From Antedon mediterranea (Eukaryota; Echinodermata; Crinoidea; Comatulida; Antedonidae): a DNA stretch of 64,000 bases. The number at the start of each line of letters is the position of its first letter. The stretch's first letter is position 1. Position numbers and translations under genes: made by a program. Location: NCBI RefSeq assembly GCF_964355755.1, contig NC_092680.1, positions 12,439,001 through 12,503,000 on the forward strand, written 5' to 3'. Of this stretch, positions 13,601 to 25,692 are shown in pieces. The notes below the pieces were generated by a model. The model ran no database searches, was not told the DNA's origin, and saw nothing but the letters and a program-made list of their open reading frames with translations.

Positions 13601-15653
13601 GGCAATTCATATAACTTCCTTGATCATCTGTTCTTTCCTTCCAAAATTGTTCTATAATTATGTTTATTGATACTTTTACCAAGGCTAAAATTAAAATTTC
13701 CATTATAAAATGGATTATCTAACAAGATGGATTAATATAACTAATTACTGTACTCAGCTTCAGTTATGATATTGCTTTTAATCATGTTGTTTAGTCTATA
13801 ATTAGTCATAATGATAATTACTAATTATTTCCAATTGTTGTTCATGTACAGTTTATGAACTAGACATGGCAAACAAGGTCAAAACGGCCCCTTTTTCAGC
13901 GGCGGGTAAGGTTTGACCGTATACAATGCATGTGTGAAATGTAAAGCTTTCTTATGGCCCTCCCATGCACATGTTCGCAACACGCTGCTTGGTAGGCCTA
14001 TAGTGTTCGTTATAAGAAGACGAGATGTAATTATACGTCCATGGTTTAACCATGTAATGTATAATATTGATTTATTTTAAATTTATTTTTAATATGTCGA
14101 ATGCAGTTTTAATGATGACTGTTCGTTTGTTCGTGTCGACACATTCAGTATCAAATGGCGATATTTCTGTATTTTTTCAATCAATTGCTTGCTTGCGAGT
14201 ATTATATAAGGTATGGTTTAAAGATCTTTGGCTATGTTCGGCTTCGGGATATTATACCACACTTAGGCTAGGCTATAGGGGTCGTCGGTTCGTGTTATGG
14301 GTTGTCCAATTTTAGATCGTCCAATTTGAGGTCGTTGGGGTCGTCAAATTCGAGGTCATCGCTTTCTACACACCCAACAACAATGGGGAAAAACAGTCCC
14401 ACACAACAATGAGACAAATTACCAAACTGACTCTAGTAACTTAGCTATATAACCCCTTCCTCATCACACCCCCTCCTCCCCCCCCCCCCTTCCTAAAGTA
14501 TCCTGCATCATGAAAGGGGGTCAAGTTTGAAAAAGACTTTCACAGTGTACCCTGATTCAATAGTATGTAATGGCTCAGGGTGGGTTTAAAACTGAGTACA
14601 GTATTTACAGTTACAAACAAAAGAACCTGTGCAGAGAAGATTTTGAAAGAATTAATAACAAAAGAATATAAAGTAGGTTATAATTCAGTCAAAAGTCAGC
14701 AAACAAAAAAAAAGAGAAAAAAGACCATACAGTACAATATAAAATGTGTAGAGGCAAACCATACTTACATGACTCTTGAATTTGAACTTTTAGCAAATGT
14801 TGGAATTAAAAAAGAAAAAAATCTATGTACAATAACTTAATGCATAATAGAAAAATAACACCTAAAAAAGAAGCGTTATTATGTATTTACAATAAACGTA
14901 CCCTCAGTAATAACTTAAATGACCTAAAAACTTTCTCTTCAGTGTCAGTCTTGAACCAAATAAATTGAAGTTTTTTTTTCAATTTTAAACGCCAGACAGT
15001 TTCCAGCTGATAATTGCAAGCCTCCATATATTTGGTATCTCTCCGGCTAAAATACAATTTTTCCAATTTTTTTTTAAAACGCAAAAGAATATACTGATAT
15101 TTTTATTGAGTCCGTTTAGTGTATTTAAAAAAAGTTTATGTATAAAATTTATTTATATCGGCAAAAACTTAAATGGCCCTTCTTTACAAAATTAAACTTT
15201 GATGTGAAAAACAGCAGCATTAGCAATTTTCAAGACTGATATTTATTAATAAATTATATTATAATATTTACTTCCTCAATCCCTGTACCATTATATTGTC
15301 AATGGAAAAATGATGATGCATCAAAACCACAACAGAACAAAGGAATGACATTATGTATAGATATTAATGCCATCATCATGAGCGACACGTGATCAATAAA
15401 TATTGTGACTGTTGACGTTTCATGTGATTATTTGTTATGTTGTTTAATAAATTAAATGTATTTAATGATGAAAAAAAATGGTGTAATCTTACCTATCTCT
15501 GGCAAGCCTTTTGATGTGTCGGTTGAGGTTTTCACGAAGAGCAATGAATTTCTCCCATCCGCTGCCACTTCGAACCCAGTTGGAATTGGACACCGCTGGT
15601 GGTGGTGGAACTGATGATGAGGAACATCTCGATTCCTTAGCAACAAGGGGCAT
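7660..15653 (-). CDS. FBXO25/FBXO32: F-box protein of the FBXO25/FBXO32 (atrogin-1) family, complete
   Basis: Nine exons join in frame to 373 codons: 15493-15653 (ATG at 15651-15653), 12402-12493, 10857-10903, 10187-10279, 9889-9982, 9385-9551, 8926-9117, 8289-8438 and 7660-7785 (TAA). All introns are GT-AG. Vertebrate FBXO32 and FBXO25 are 355-367 residues, so the length fits. Blocks in order: NWVRSGSGWEKF at the N terminus, VLNRLDFSGAVHDHRRFNYV, FALSGLAQKNFFFILEE, the F-box starting SLQLMDLPPDCLNRIM (exon 7, about residues 225-265), and the C-terminal HPCSAE with LTPEEFMKLW. The protein should recruit substrates to an SCF (SKP1-CUL1) ubiquitin ligase; FBXO32 is the muscle-atrophy ligase in vertebrates. 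Invertebrates often have one pro-orthologue of the pair, so I do not choose between names. A polyadenylation hexamer (AATAAA, minus strand) lies at 7618-7627. Confidence 0.93.
9208..9342. repeat. Short tandem repeat, about 45-bp unit, four copies
   Basis: Four degenerate copies of a unit containing GGGTCAAGGTTCATTTCCAG followed by TTGACATCACTT. They lie in the F-box gene intron between exons 6 and 7. Confidence 0.8.
10328..10680 (+). mobile_element. LINE C-terminal fragment
   Basis: A plus-strand frame reads DARWRLLGHILRQD, TPANTAISYYF and FRGRPRTTLPITL, then continues in another frame as TTDWKKLVKEIYGAAKAE. This is the end of a non-LTR retrotransposon reverse transcriptase ORF, after the polymerase domain. 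A stop and frame change near 10565 show it is dead. It lies in the F-box gene intron, starting about 50 bp from exon 4, in opposite orientation to the gene. Confidence 0.75.
11699..12156. mobile_element. MITE-like element of the TTTAAAGATGTATTGTC family
   Basis: The left end reads TTTAAAGATGTATTGTC and the right end is the complement of GTATTGTCCCTTTGAC. The interior from about 11840 to 12150 matches the reverse complement of 27711-28025 (for example GAAGGTGTTTTCACACAGAT and ACAAGCGCG). It is a non-coding copy in an F-box gene intron. A third family member is at 44747-45106. Confidence 0.72.
12839..12951. repeat. Direct duplication of about 50 bp
   Basis: AGAACCAGCCGGCCTAGA, then AATTAACAAGTGTTTGAACT, occurs at 12839-12888 and again at 12901-12948 with one substitution. 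Confidence 0.9.
13442..13468. repeat. Perfect 13-bp-arm palindrome
   Basis: CTCTGAGCAGGGA and its exact complement flank a single G. No surrounding feature explains it. Confidence 0.85.
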
Positions 15654-16504
15654 CGTCTTTAGTCAAGAAAAGCTGTTTTAAGGAAAACAGTTTGACTGCT
15701 TTTTCCTAATTGTAACCGAAAATACCAATAGATTTAATCTGACTACAATTCTCGTATAATTGTTGGATTTCAAATTAACAACTGTTGATGAGAAGAAACG
15801 TTTATGAAAACACTGACGATTACCATCTGGTTTTGTTTTGATCACGTGGTTATTAAAGATCCAGACAAGAGGGCTATACCATTTTAAAAATGTGGAATAA
15901 CAAATATATAAAACTTCAACACTACGTACTTTTCAATAGGCTTTGGAATAATTAGTACACATTTATAATATTTAAAAAAATATTTAATAATTAAACTCTT
16001 AAATATGAAGTTTTCATTGACAATATTTTGTGTAAGAGTTGAAAAAAAAGCTGAAACTTGTTATTTAATATTCTCATGCGTCAACAACCTTGTTGAGGGA
16101 TCATCTTGGAGTAGCTCACATCACTTTTTTATTATTTTAATTAATATAATGAATACATTTTGAAGATACGCTTTTATAACAGCGGCACACTTAAATAAAG
16201 GTGCGTTAAGCATATCAACCAAAATGGTAACTAAACAAAGAAACTAATATTAATAAAGAAATCTTATGCAAACGGCCTAACATTATTTTGCTGCATGTAA
16301 AATTATAATCTTACACTGACAGTTTGAAGGCGATCCCCGAAGGATGACACATACCGAAAATTACGTCATCAAGTGAACATGCGCCCGTCGCGCGTTGTCA
16401 AAACAAAGATGGCGACTTTTCCATTGCAAGTCATGAAATTCATTCATTTTTACTCATATTTTGAATGAAATAAATGTTTAATTATATAGAAAATAATATC
16501 TACC
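15654..16504. promoter_or_regulatory. Shared upstream region and probable OSER1 non-coding first exon
   Basis: The F-box gene start codon (minus strand, 15653) and the presumed OSER1 first exon face away from each other across about 750 bp. At 16376-16420 the sequence becomes CpG-rich (GCGCCCGTCGCGCG) and contains CAAAGATGGCGAC (16404-16416), which matches the YY1 site often placed just downstream of transcription starts. A consensus donor, TACC then GTAAGT, lies at 16505. The ATG inside the YY1-like motif opens only an 18-codon frame. I infer a bidirectional promoter and a non-coding exon ending at 16504; neither is proven. Confidence 0.5.
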
Positions 16505-17091
16505 GTAAGTATTATAGTTATTTTTAGTATCTGTATTGTTAAAATGATTGATAAAATGATAATAGGCCTAGGGCCTAGATTCTTTATCTGTTGAATGAAT
16601 TTGGCCTCTTTTATTGTTTTGCTCCTCTCTCTATCTCAGTGAGTCGAGTGACACTATCATTGGTGGAGTCCAACCGGCCTTGCTTGCTGTGACTGGTTGT
16701 CCCGTCTTCTAGGCCTAGAGGCTAGGCTGGTTAATGGCGCAATAATACAGGAGTCTAAGCGCGCCTATAAAGTCCCGCATATCTGGCGTGAGGCTCAATG
16801 TAAATAAGCTAACTTTTTTGGGCTAGGGCCTAGGCCTAGGAGGCTACGCTAATCATGGAAAATCTTTTATTTTAATTTGTAAATGTATTTAGGCCTAGCT
16901 AGGGCTAGGCCTAGGCCTAATTTATTTTAATTAATGTCAGTAATTTTATTTATGTTTGTTAGTTATTTAATAATAATAATATCACTTTATTTTTTTATGA
17001 TGATTTTCCTAATATATAATTTCAAATCATACGCTTTTTCACGTTTCAAAAACATTAACAATCGCAATTTGATTTCAACTCATTAGTTGAA

Positions 17092-17120
17092 CTAGATGGT
17101 TCGCTCGCGTACCATCTAGG
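17092..17120. repeat. Short inverted repeat in OSER1 intron 1
   Basis: CTAGATGGT and ACCATCTAG flank a 10-bp GC-richer loop. A second hairpin, GAGTCCAAAT and ATTTGGACTC, lies at about 17310-17338. The open frame between them (17123-17314) is not recognised. Confidence 0.6.
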
Positions 17121-17721
17121 TCGTGCCCACAGATGGTTCTCGAATATACAGTAATTTCAGCGTAACAAAAACTGGCGATTTCAAATGTACGTACCGCAGG
17201 ACTATAATACATTCTCGTTTACAGAAACGAATAAATAGACACGATGATTTATGTAGTCAACTAAAATTAGCACCCTGGGAATTACTTCCGAAGGAGAAAC
17301 TTATCACAAAATGAGTCCAAATTTTTGATTTGGACTCATTTAAAGAAACCCAATTTGCGTTTTGTATGTAACATTAGGGTTGAGGGATGGGAAAGCGGAT
17401 AGGTACAAAGAGAAACAATTTTTAAATATATTCTTTATCCACTCAGTAACGAAATGTTTTTTTCATGTTTTATAGGCCTATAAATAATATACCTCTAAAT
17501 ACAGTAAAACATTTGCGATTTAATACTTAAACTGTCACTGTCATAATCGATTGAAATATTAAAGTACATGTCACAATACACCACTACGACGTTTATATTA
17601 TTGGTAATTATTAATTAATACAAACGTTTAGAAGGAACTGTCAGTATAAAGTTTATTTGTATATAATAATGTGTTTATATATCTAACTGTAGCCTATCCA
17701 CAATGTCAGTAATAAAGTTTA

Positions 17722-19261
17722 TTGGTTATCCGCAACGAAGTTGCAGGATAACCTCTTGTGATTGTACGAAATCATTCTGTTTGATTTTTGTGTAACGCTT
17801 TTCTCTACAACTCGCAAACATAACATTTCGGTAACTATCTTAACATATTGACATTTACGTAACGTCGTCAAGCGAAGCTTTTCATGACGTTTACAATTGC
17901 GCAACGTGACTTACGCACGATTTAACGATTTTGTCGTATTTAACATAGCTCGACAACCAAATAACATTTCAACTTGAAACTTTGCAAAAGTTTAATTTAT
18001 ATCATGCGCTAACTTTCTGTTGAAAAAAAATTCCGTGTTTTACACAAAGTTACGCGCGCACGCGCATTTAAAATTTCAAAATGCGCAAAATTAATTTCTA
18101 ATCAACTTTCTACGCGTTTCATGTCGTTTTAAGCATGTCAACAATTCCCACGCGTGCGCACATTTTTACGTGTGCGGTGCGCACGTAGCATTGAAAACGT
18201 ATTTTTTTCGCGTGATTTATGTTTTTCCAGCCTTTTCTAGTAATTTTACCAAATTTTAAACAATTTCGACTTAAAGATACGTCATACGAGCACGTCGAAT
18301 TGGACAATTTGCGCGCGTTTTTTATGAAAAGGTTAAAAAATTCGTTTAAAATATGCCTTTTTTTAAACAGTCGTAATTTCTAAACTAGACGGTCAACTTT
18401 TTGTGGATGACATATTCTGAAAGTAGATGAGTTGTAGGTGTCGGATCAGGTATTAATATGGCTAACCGGACATTGTGACGTCATCGTATGGCCACGCGAA
18501 TATAAAATTTAGGATTTTTGTATCTTTCGTCATAGCTCATCACATTGAATAGAGCGCATCTTCACTTATTCGTTTTCCATTTTCACCCCCATTTTGATAT
18601 TGTCTAGGTCAATCAACTATCTTTCGCATGAGTTAAAAATATTTTAATTCTTTTGACGTCATCATGCCTAAAAATTTAAATCACGTGTGGCATCAATTTC
18701 ATCTTTACAGTAAATTTTAATCTGTTATAGCTCATAAGAATAAAATGTGATAATCACGATTAAAACTTTTTCTGGAAGCTATTGGATTGTATATACGAAA
18801 TTATGTAAACATGTTGCCCATCGGATGTTGTGACGTCATCATATGGCCAGTTAAATAAAAAAGGTCGTATTTTCATCTTTTGCGTCATAATTCATTACAT
18901 TTAAAAGAGCGCGCATCAATATTTCACGTATTCAAATTTCTTCTACACGCTAATACGTTGTTGCTGAGATAATTTCCTTTCGGAATTGCTACCTTCGCGT
19001 TTCATTTTAAAACCGTCAACATGTTAAAAATTGCAATAAATAGCGGGTCCCGTAATTTCACCTATTCTACACTGTATGTGATATGGATACAGATTATACT
19101 GTGTATATACTATATATGAATTTATATATAGATAAAATTCAGCAATAACAACATATCATATTCTTCAGTTCAGGTCATAATGCCAACGTGAACACTTCCT
19201 TTTGTCCTCAACCTATCCCCTTATATGTTAATGTTGCACCACTTGCGCGGCGGATAACCAA
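17722..19261. mobile_element. Possible TIR element in OSER1 intron 1
   Basis: TTGGTTATCCGC begins at 17722 and its complement GCGGATAACCAA ends at 19261. The left end continues as a small hairpin (GTTATCCGCAAC against GTTGCAGGATAAC). Inside, a block of about 90 bp occurs twice in direct orientation, at about 18476-18565 and 18829-18915, sharing GACGTCATC, TATGGCCA, CTTT, GCGTCATA, ATTCATTACATT and GAGCGC. There is no clear target duplication and no ORF. Confidence 0.5.
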
Positions 19262-20577
19262 ACTCGTCAAAGTGACGAGTTACATGTCTAGTTTGTATAT
19301 ATTTTTATATTACATCCAACAGGACGAACATTCACAGTAAGAAATGTTCGATTCAAATGAAGACCAAAAATAGTTAATAGGTATTTACAGTATTGTCAAA
19401 GTATTGCAAGTTTATTCTCAAAGGGCCCATATATTTACCTACTGCATGTGTTAAACCAAGGGCTCATAAATTTACCTACTTGTATTAAACCAAACTCTGG
19501 CAGACTGAGAGATTGGGATGTTCCATTCATCGCAAATCAATGCATTTGTATAATCGTATATTAAATGTATCAAAATAGTATTTTTTTAAGAAAATCGGCC
19601 TGTCTTCAACATTATGATGGTGTACTCTAGCTGTTCAACCGGTTTTCAGCTATTAAAAACAATTATCGTAGGAGGAGATAGGAAAATGTGAAGCCTCCTC
19701 GCATTTTTGTGGTGGGTATTTTTCAAGATGGACATCCATTAGACAGTGTATACCACGATCAGAAAACACCCCTATTTGGGGCAAATCATTGAACCTAAAT
19801 TCGTTTTAATCGTCAATAACTAATTATCTAACTTAATTTAATTAGTAAACAGGGTTACATCAGGTGGTTAAAATCAGTACCGAAAGTACGAACCAACTGT
19901 ATATACCATCGAGTAAAAATTCTAGAAGTAAGGCGCGATTTACCGAATTTTGCCCTTACGTAAATTTATATATAGATACATACATGGGTTTATTATAATT
20001 AACCAATAATTGCAAGCCAGCAGCAACCTCAAACAACTTGACATGTATAACTTATAATAGTACAATTATTCAAGATAAAGGATACAGTAGGCCTACTGTA
20101 GTTTTACTGTAGGCCTATCTTAAATTATGTTAAATTATTTAGAATTTAATTGTAAGAGATGTCGAAAGTGTCAAAATGGTTCATTTTATTGACGGTCCTG
20201 TCTACCTCATCCTCCTAAAGTGCTTTGTATTTTGTGACCAGTAATCTTATTAAAAAGTCCCATTCCCTACATTTTTTTCTTGTAAATGTCTATAACAGCA
20301 TAGTTGTGCCATACTTAATATATATGTTATTTTGTCTAATTCACTGTAGGCATAGATTACGCTTTACAAGTTATTCAAAATCAGGAAGAATATTGTAGGC
20401 ATTGCCACCACTATTAAGATATTATTTTTTATATAACACCTATATAAATTCCTGTCATTTGATTGGACGAATGTGGGTCACATGGCGTGCAATAGTACGC
20501 ACTATTCAACGATCGTTAAATAGTACTTTTTGAAACATTTTTGTGTACGAAAAAAAAACGTCTAGATGTTATATAAA

Positions 20578-20739
20578 ACAAATAATGAATGTTTTGTATT
20601 CGTGTAATGGTACAAATAATGGCACTTGGTGAATGATGAAAGGTTATATCAACTCGGCTTTGCCTCGTTGATATAACCTTTCATCATTCACCTCGTGCCA
20701 TTATTTGTACCATTGCACTCATAAACATTCATTATTTGT
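20578..20739. mobile_element. Hairpin MITE, about 75-bp arms
   Basis: The sequence from ACAAATAATGAATGTTT to GGTTATATCAAC (20578-20653) is nearly the exact complement of GTTGATATAACC through AAACATTCATTATTTGT (20667-20739), with a 13-bp loop (TCGGCTTTGCCTC). It lies about 50 bp upstream of the OSER1 coding exon acceptor. Confidence 0.9.
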
Positions 20740-20792
20740 ATAATATTGTACTATTATGTTATTTACATGTCTTTTTTAAAGGATTACTTTAA

Positions 20793-21939
<1,147 letters not shown>

Positions 21940-21986
21940 CAAACAGATTAAGTAGAGAAGTGTATATTACATGAAAAACATAGATT

Positions 21987-22094
21987 AAAGCTCTATCTAT
22001 ATCTACACTATCAAACTAGTTTGTGCCCAAACATGGTAGTGATATGACATGATGTCCATGGGTGCATCACCTTTGATAGTGTAGACAGAGCTTA
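21987..22094. mobile_element. MITE, family AAAGCTCTGTCTACACTATC
   Basis: Ends pair as AAAGCTCTATC...CTACACTATCAAACTAG against GATAGTGTAGACAGAGCTT. It lies in the OSER1 3' UTR region. A second, longer copy is at 23222-23369. Confidence 0.8.
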
Positions 22095-22400
22095 GTAAAA
22101 AAGTGTGTGATAAACTATCCTACAGTGCTAACAAGTTGGTATACTCATTCCTACTGTATTTTGCAGCAGTGATTTAAACAGTGTTGAGATTCTAAAGATG
22201 AATTCAATTCGTCATTATTTGAAATTCAGACAATACTAACAATATTACATATTGCCATACTTGACCGTTCTGCTTTGTCATTTAACTCTACGTTGCATTG
22301 CACAGTTCAAACAAAATTATTTGTTGTTTAATGTTTAAATAGAGATTCTATTGTGAATGTTTTGATATTAATATGTTTACTTAAAATAATGTAATTTAAG

Positions 22401-22406
22401 AATAAA
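22401..22406 (+). promoter_or_regulatory. Candidate OSER1 polyadenylation signal
   Basis: AATAAA lies about 460 bp after the stop codon, followed within 30 bp by a GT-rich stretch (AAGGTTGTTGG). Confidence 0.5.
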
Positions 22407-23221
22407 GCACATTTTGTAATGATGTAAGGTTGTTGGAATTTTTAACCGAATCTTCCTTAATAACATCAATTTAAGAACTTTTTTTAAAGAAATTTATTAC
22501 AGAAAATAGTATGGAACTTTTTATATTTAATTTCTTGCTAGAAATTTGTTTAGAGTTAAATATTATGTATATTTAGATATAGTGCATAAACAGTATTATG
22601 TTGTTTGTATGTTTAATGTTCTTATACACACAATGTCTCAAAGATCACACTTGCATAATTTGTTTGCAATTCGTGATGTTTGAATTTTGTTTCTGTAATT
22701 TGTGATGTTTATTGTAAGTTTCCCAAACTTGAATTCTAATTTATTAACTTTTCACACATCTCAGAGTGTATGTGTCGGTGGGTGGTTTTACATAGAAAAA
22801 AACAATTGATATGATAATATTAATGGTAGCTATGCTGTATCATAGTAGGATGGTTATTATGGTATCTGTTGTATTTATAGCAATACTGACTGTTACTGGT
22901 AGAATGAGGTCATTTTGTATAGCCGTTTTGATAACATAAAGTTAAAAAATAAAATTTATAAAATAGTTTTTTTAAACTTCATAATCCCTGCATTTTCTTT
23001 GATGTATTCATAGGGGTAGTAGTACAGTATAAGATAAGTGAAATCAGCTATTTAAAATTGTATTAATTTAAATACTGTATTTTCAAAAAAAGAAAGGTAG
23101 ATTAAATTATAGTAACATATATTGACTAATAAGTTTAGAGTCAAATATGAATTACGAATCTGGAACATTTACATTTTTTTAAATGTTATTACTACTGTAT
23201 TAAAAACTCTATTGTTTTGAG
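22407..23221. other. Gene-free AT-rich stretch downstream of OSER1
   Basis: No exon, TIR element or tandem repeat could be recognised. It may still be transcribed as part of a longer OSER1 3' UTR. Confidence 0.5.
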
Positions 23222-23369
23222 TAAAGCTCTGTCTACATTATCAAACTCGTTTGACCAAAATAAGTATGATGTGACCAAATATGGTAGTGATATGACGTCA
23301 CCATGTCCATATATGGGCACATCACACCTTTTTTTTTTCACAAAGTTTGATAGTGTAGACAGAGCTTTA
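23222..23369. mobile_element. MITE, second copy of the AAAGCTCTGTCTACACTATC family
   Basis: Terminal inverted repeats TAAAGCTCTGTCTACATTAT and its complement enclose a core shared with 21987-22094 (ATATGGTAGTGATATGACGT, GGGCACATCAC). A third, strongly diverged relative may lie at 23620-23740. Confidence 0.85.
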
Positions 23370-24154
23370 GAAAGTTTTTTTATATATATAATGTAGAAGA
23401 AAACACATTTAAAGGTGCAATCACATGTTCTGTTTTCAGACCATTTAAGTTTAACTATTAAATTATAAGATTTGTTATTTACATTATAAAACATTAATTG
23501 ATATAAAAACATCATGATGTCAAATTGTTTAGTATACTTTATTGTACAGTAATTGTATGTGTTAAAATCATACTCATCGAAATCTTAAATACTACAGTTT
23601 GTTTTCCAAATGAACTCTAGTCTACAAACACTGTCAAACTTTATGTGACAAAAAAAATTTGCTGTGCCCATATATGGACACAATTACGTCATATTCCTAC
23701 AGCATTTTTGTAGTTTGTGTAGTATAGCTTAGCCGAGCTTAAAGTGTGGTTCCTACTTGGACTCAACGTAAGCGCGCCGCAAGTAATTAAACCAATCACG
23801 GCGCGATGGATCATCCGACGGTCGCTTGTGATTTGTCAACGTACCAATAGGCGAATTGATTTCATGAGATACAACACCTATTCACAATCCAGTTTTGCAC
23901 TTTATATTCGGGATACACAAGTAAAGTTAAACACATTAATTTACCGTTACACAACTCCCTTGCATAAAATATATAATAATAATACAACTAATAAAATGTT
24001 AGTATCTTCTTGCCCATACCATAATCTTTTAATTGGCCTCCTGAGAAACTTAACCCAACCCTCGTGTGTAACATTTTTTTGACGTCACATAATGCGCGCG
24101 CAAAACACCAATCACGTGCTAAGATTGCTCAGTTCATAAATTAATCAATTCTAC

Positions 24155-25692
24155 TATGTTTACTTGTTTACTTGTTTCCCGTACACTTTCGTCTACGGGA
24201 TCGAGGCGAAGCACTCAGTGCTTAAAAGCCCCTCTTAGCAATAAAATCATATTCTATATAGGGTGAAAACTTCAGCGGGTGGTTAGACCATGCGACGTTA
24301 AGTTTTGCTTTGAACAAGTTCACCGTAGCACATGAAACTACATCCGTAGGCAGAGCATTCCATAAGAGAATAACTCTCCTGGAGAACGTGTCCCTCCTAA
24401 TATTAAGACGAGAGCTTTTAAACTTGAGTTTATATGGGTGTCCACGGGTCCGAGATTCTAGATCAAATTCAAAAAATGTGTTGATCGAAATACGATCGAA
24501 ACCTTTAACAATCCTAAAAACTTGGATAATATCTGCTCTCTGCCTTCGATATCTCACTCATGGTAGGAAGACCAAGAATTCTCAAACGTTGTTCATAAGG
24601 AATATTACGGTACCTAGGAATCAATCTTGTTGCTCTTTGCTGGACCTTCTCTATTTCATCCTGATCTCGTTTTCTAATAGGATTATAAACAGTGTTACAA
24701 TATTCAAGCGTTGGCCTGACAATAGACTTATACAGCTTCAAAAATCCATCTTTATTCAAGAATTTAAAAGATCTATAAATCATTCCTAGTTTCTTATTAG
24801 CTCTTTTACAAATATCCGCTACATGCAAATTAAAGATTAAACTATGATCAAAGGTAACACCTAGATCTTTCTCCTGCTTTACCTCATGTAGTAAATTACC
24901 AGCCATTGAATACAAGAATTTGGGATTATCACGACCATAATGAAATACCTTACACTTAGTGTCATTAAAAGGCAATTGCCAAACATTAGACCAATGGGAA
25001 GCACTGTCAATGTCTCTTTGAAATAAATCTGCATCATCAATGTTATTGACCACTCTATACAACTTGGTGTCGTCTGCAAATAAACGTATACTAGATTCGA
25101 CAACATCAGGTAAATCGTTAATGAAGATTGAAAATAAGATTGGGCCCACAACGCTACCCTGTGGAATTCCACTTAATACTGGAGCCTGTGATGACAATTG
25201 ACCATTGACACTAACTCGTTGTGTTCTATTTGACAAATAATTAGAGAACCATCCTAGTAGATTTCCCGTAATACCAAAACCTTTCAATTTGACTAGAAGC
25301 CTTTGGTGTGGCACACTATCAAAGGCCTTTTTATAGTCTAAATAGACACAATCAAAGCTATCATGGTTATCCAGGTTAGTAGTCCAACTCTCCAGGACAT
25401 CAAGTAGTTGTAATGCACATGATCTACCTTGTCTGAATCCAAATTGCTCATTGCACAAAAGACCATTACTTTCAAGATACATTACAAGTTTATCCCTAAT
25501 AATCCTTTCCATCATTTTCCCTATGACCGACGTTAAACTAACCGGTCTGTAGTTAGCCGGGTCCTCCTTTTTGCCTTTCTTAAATATAGGTATTACAATT
25601 GCCTCCTTCCACGATAGAGGGACCTTCTGATCATTGAATAATCTAGTGAATATTAGACTGAGAGGGTAAGCAATGTTACTATTGAACTTATA
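24155..25692 (-). mobile_element. 5'-truncated CR1-like LINE (reverse transcriptase and 3' end)
   Basis: The minus-strand frame covers the reverse transcriptase: PIFKKGKKEDPANYRPVSLT, then AFDSVPHQRLLVKL, GIPQGSVVGPILF and the catalytic FADD, followed by the C-terminal QRATRLIP block. Near 24560 the frame shifts and resumes as YRRQRADIIQVFRI...RTRGH...LWNALP, ending at 24222. The 3' end carries a short tandem repeat (ACAAGTAA type, about 24158-24178), typical of CR1/L2-type elements. There is no endonuclease region, so the copy is 5'-truncated. Its 5' edge, near 25692, is fused in frame to the N-acetyltransferase-like sequence. Confidence 0.88.

Noticed and set aside
14580-14840. 86-codon plus-strand frame with Lys-rich sequence.
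   Set aside because: A/T-biased low-complexity coding, no recognisable domain, inside an F-box gene intron.
17123-17314. 63-codon plus-strand frame between two small hairpins in OSER1 intron 1.
   Set aside because: No recognisable domain and no splice sites in suitable phase; the ORF begins inside a hairpin loop region.
23744-24082. 112-codon plus-strand frame between the MITEs and the LINE.
   Set aside because: Not recognised, partly built from a MITE end (TGGTTCCTACTTGG); no splice or family support.
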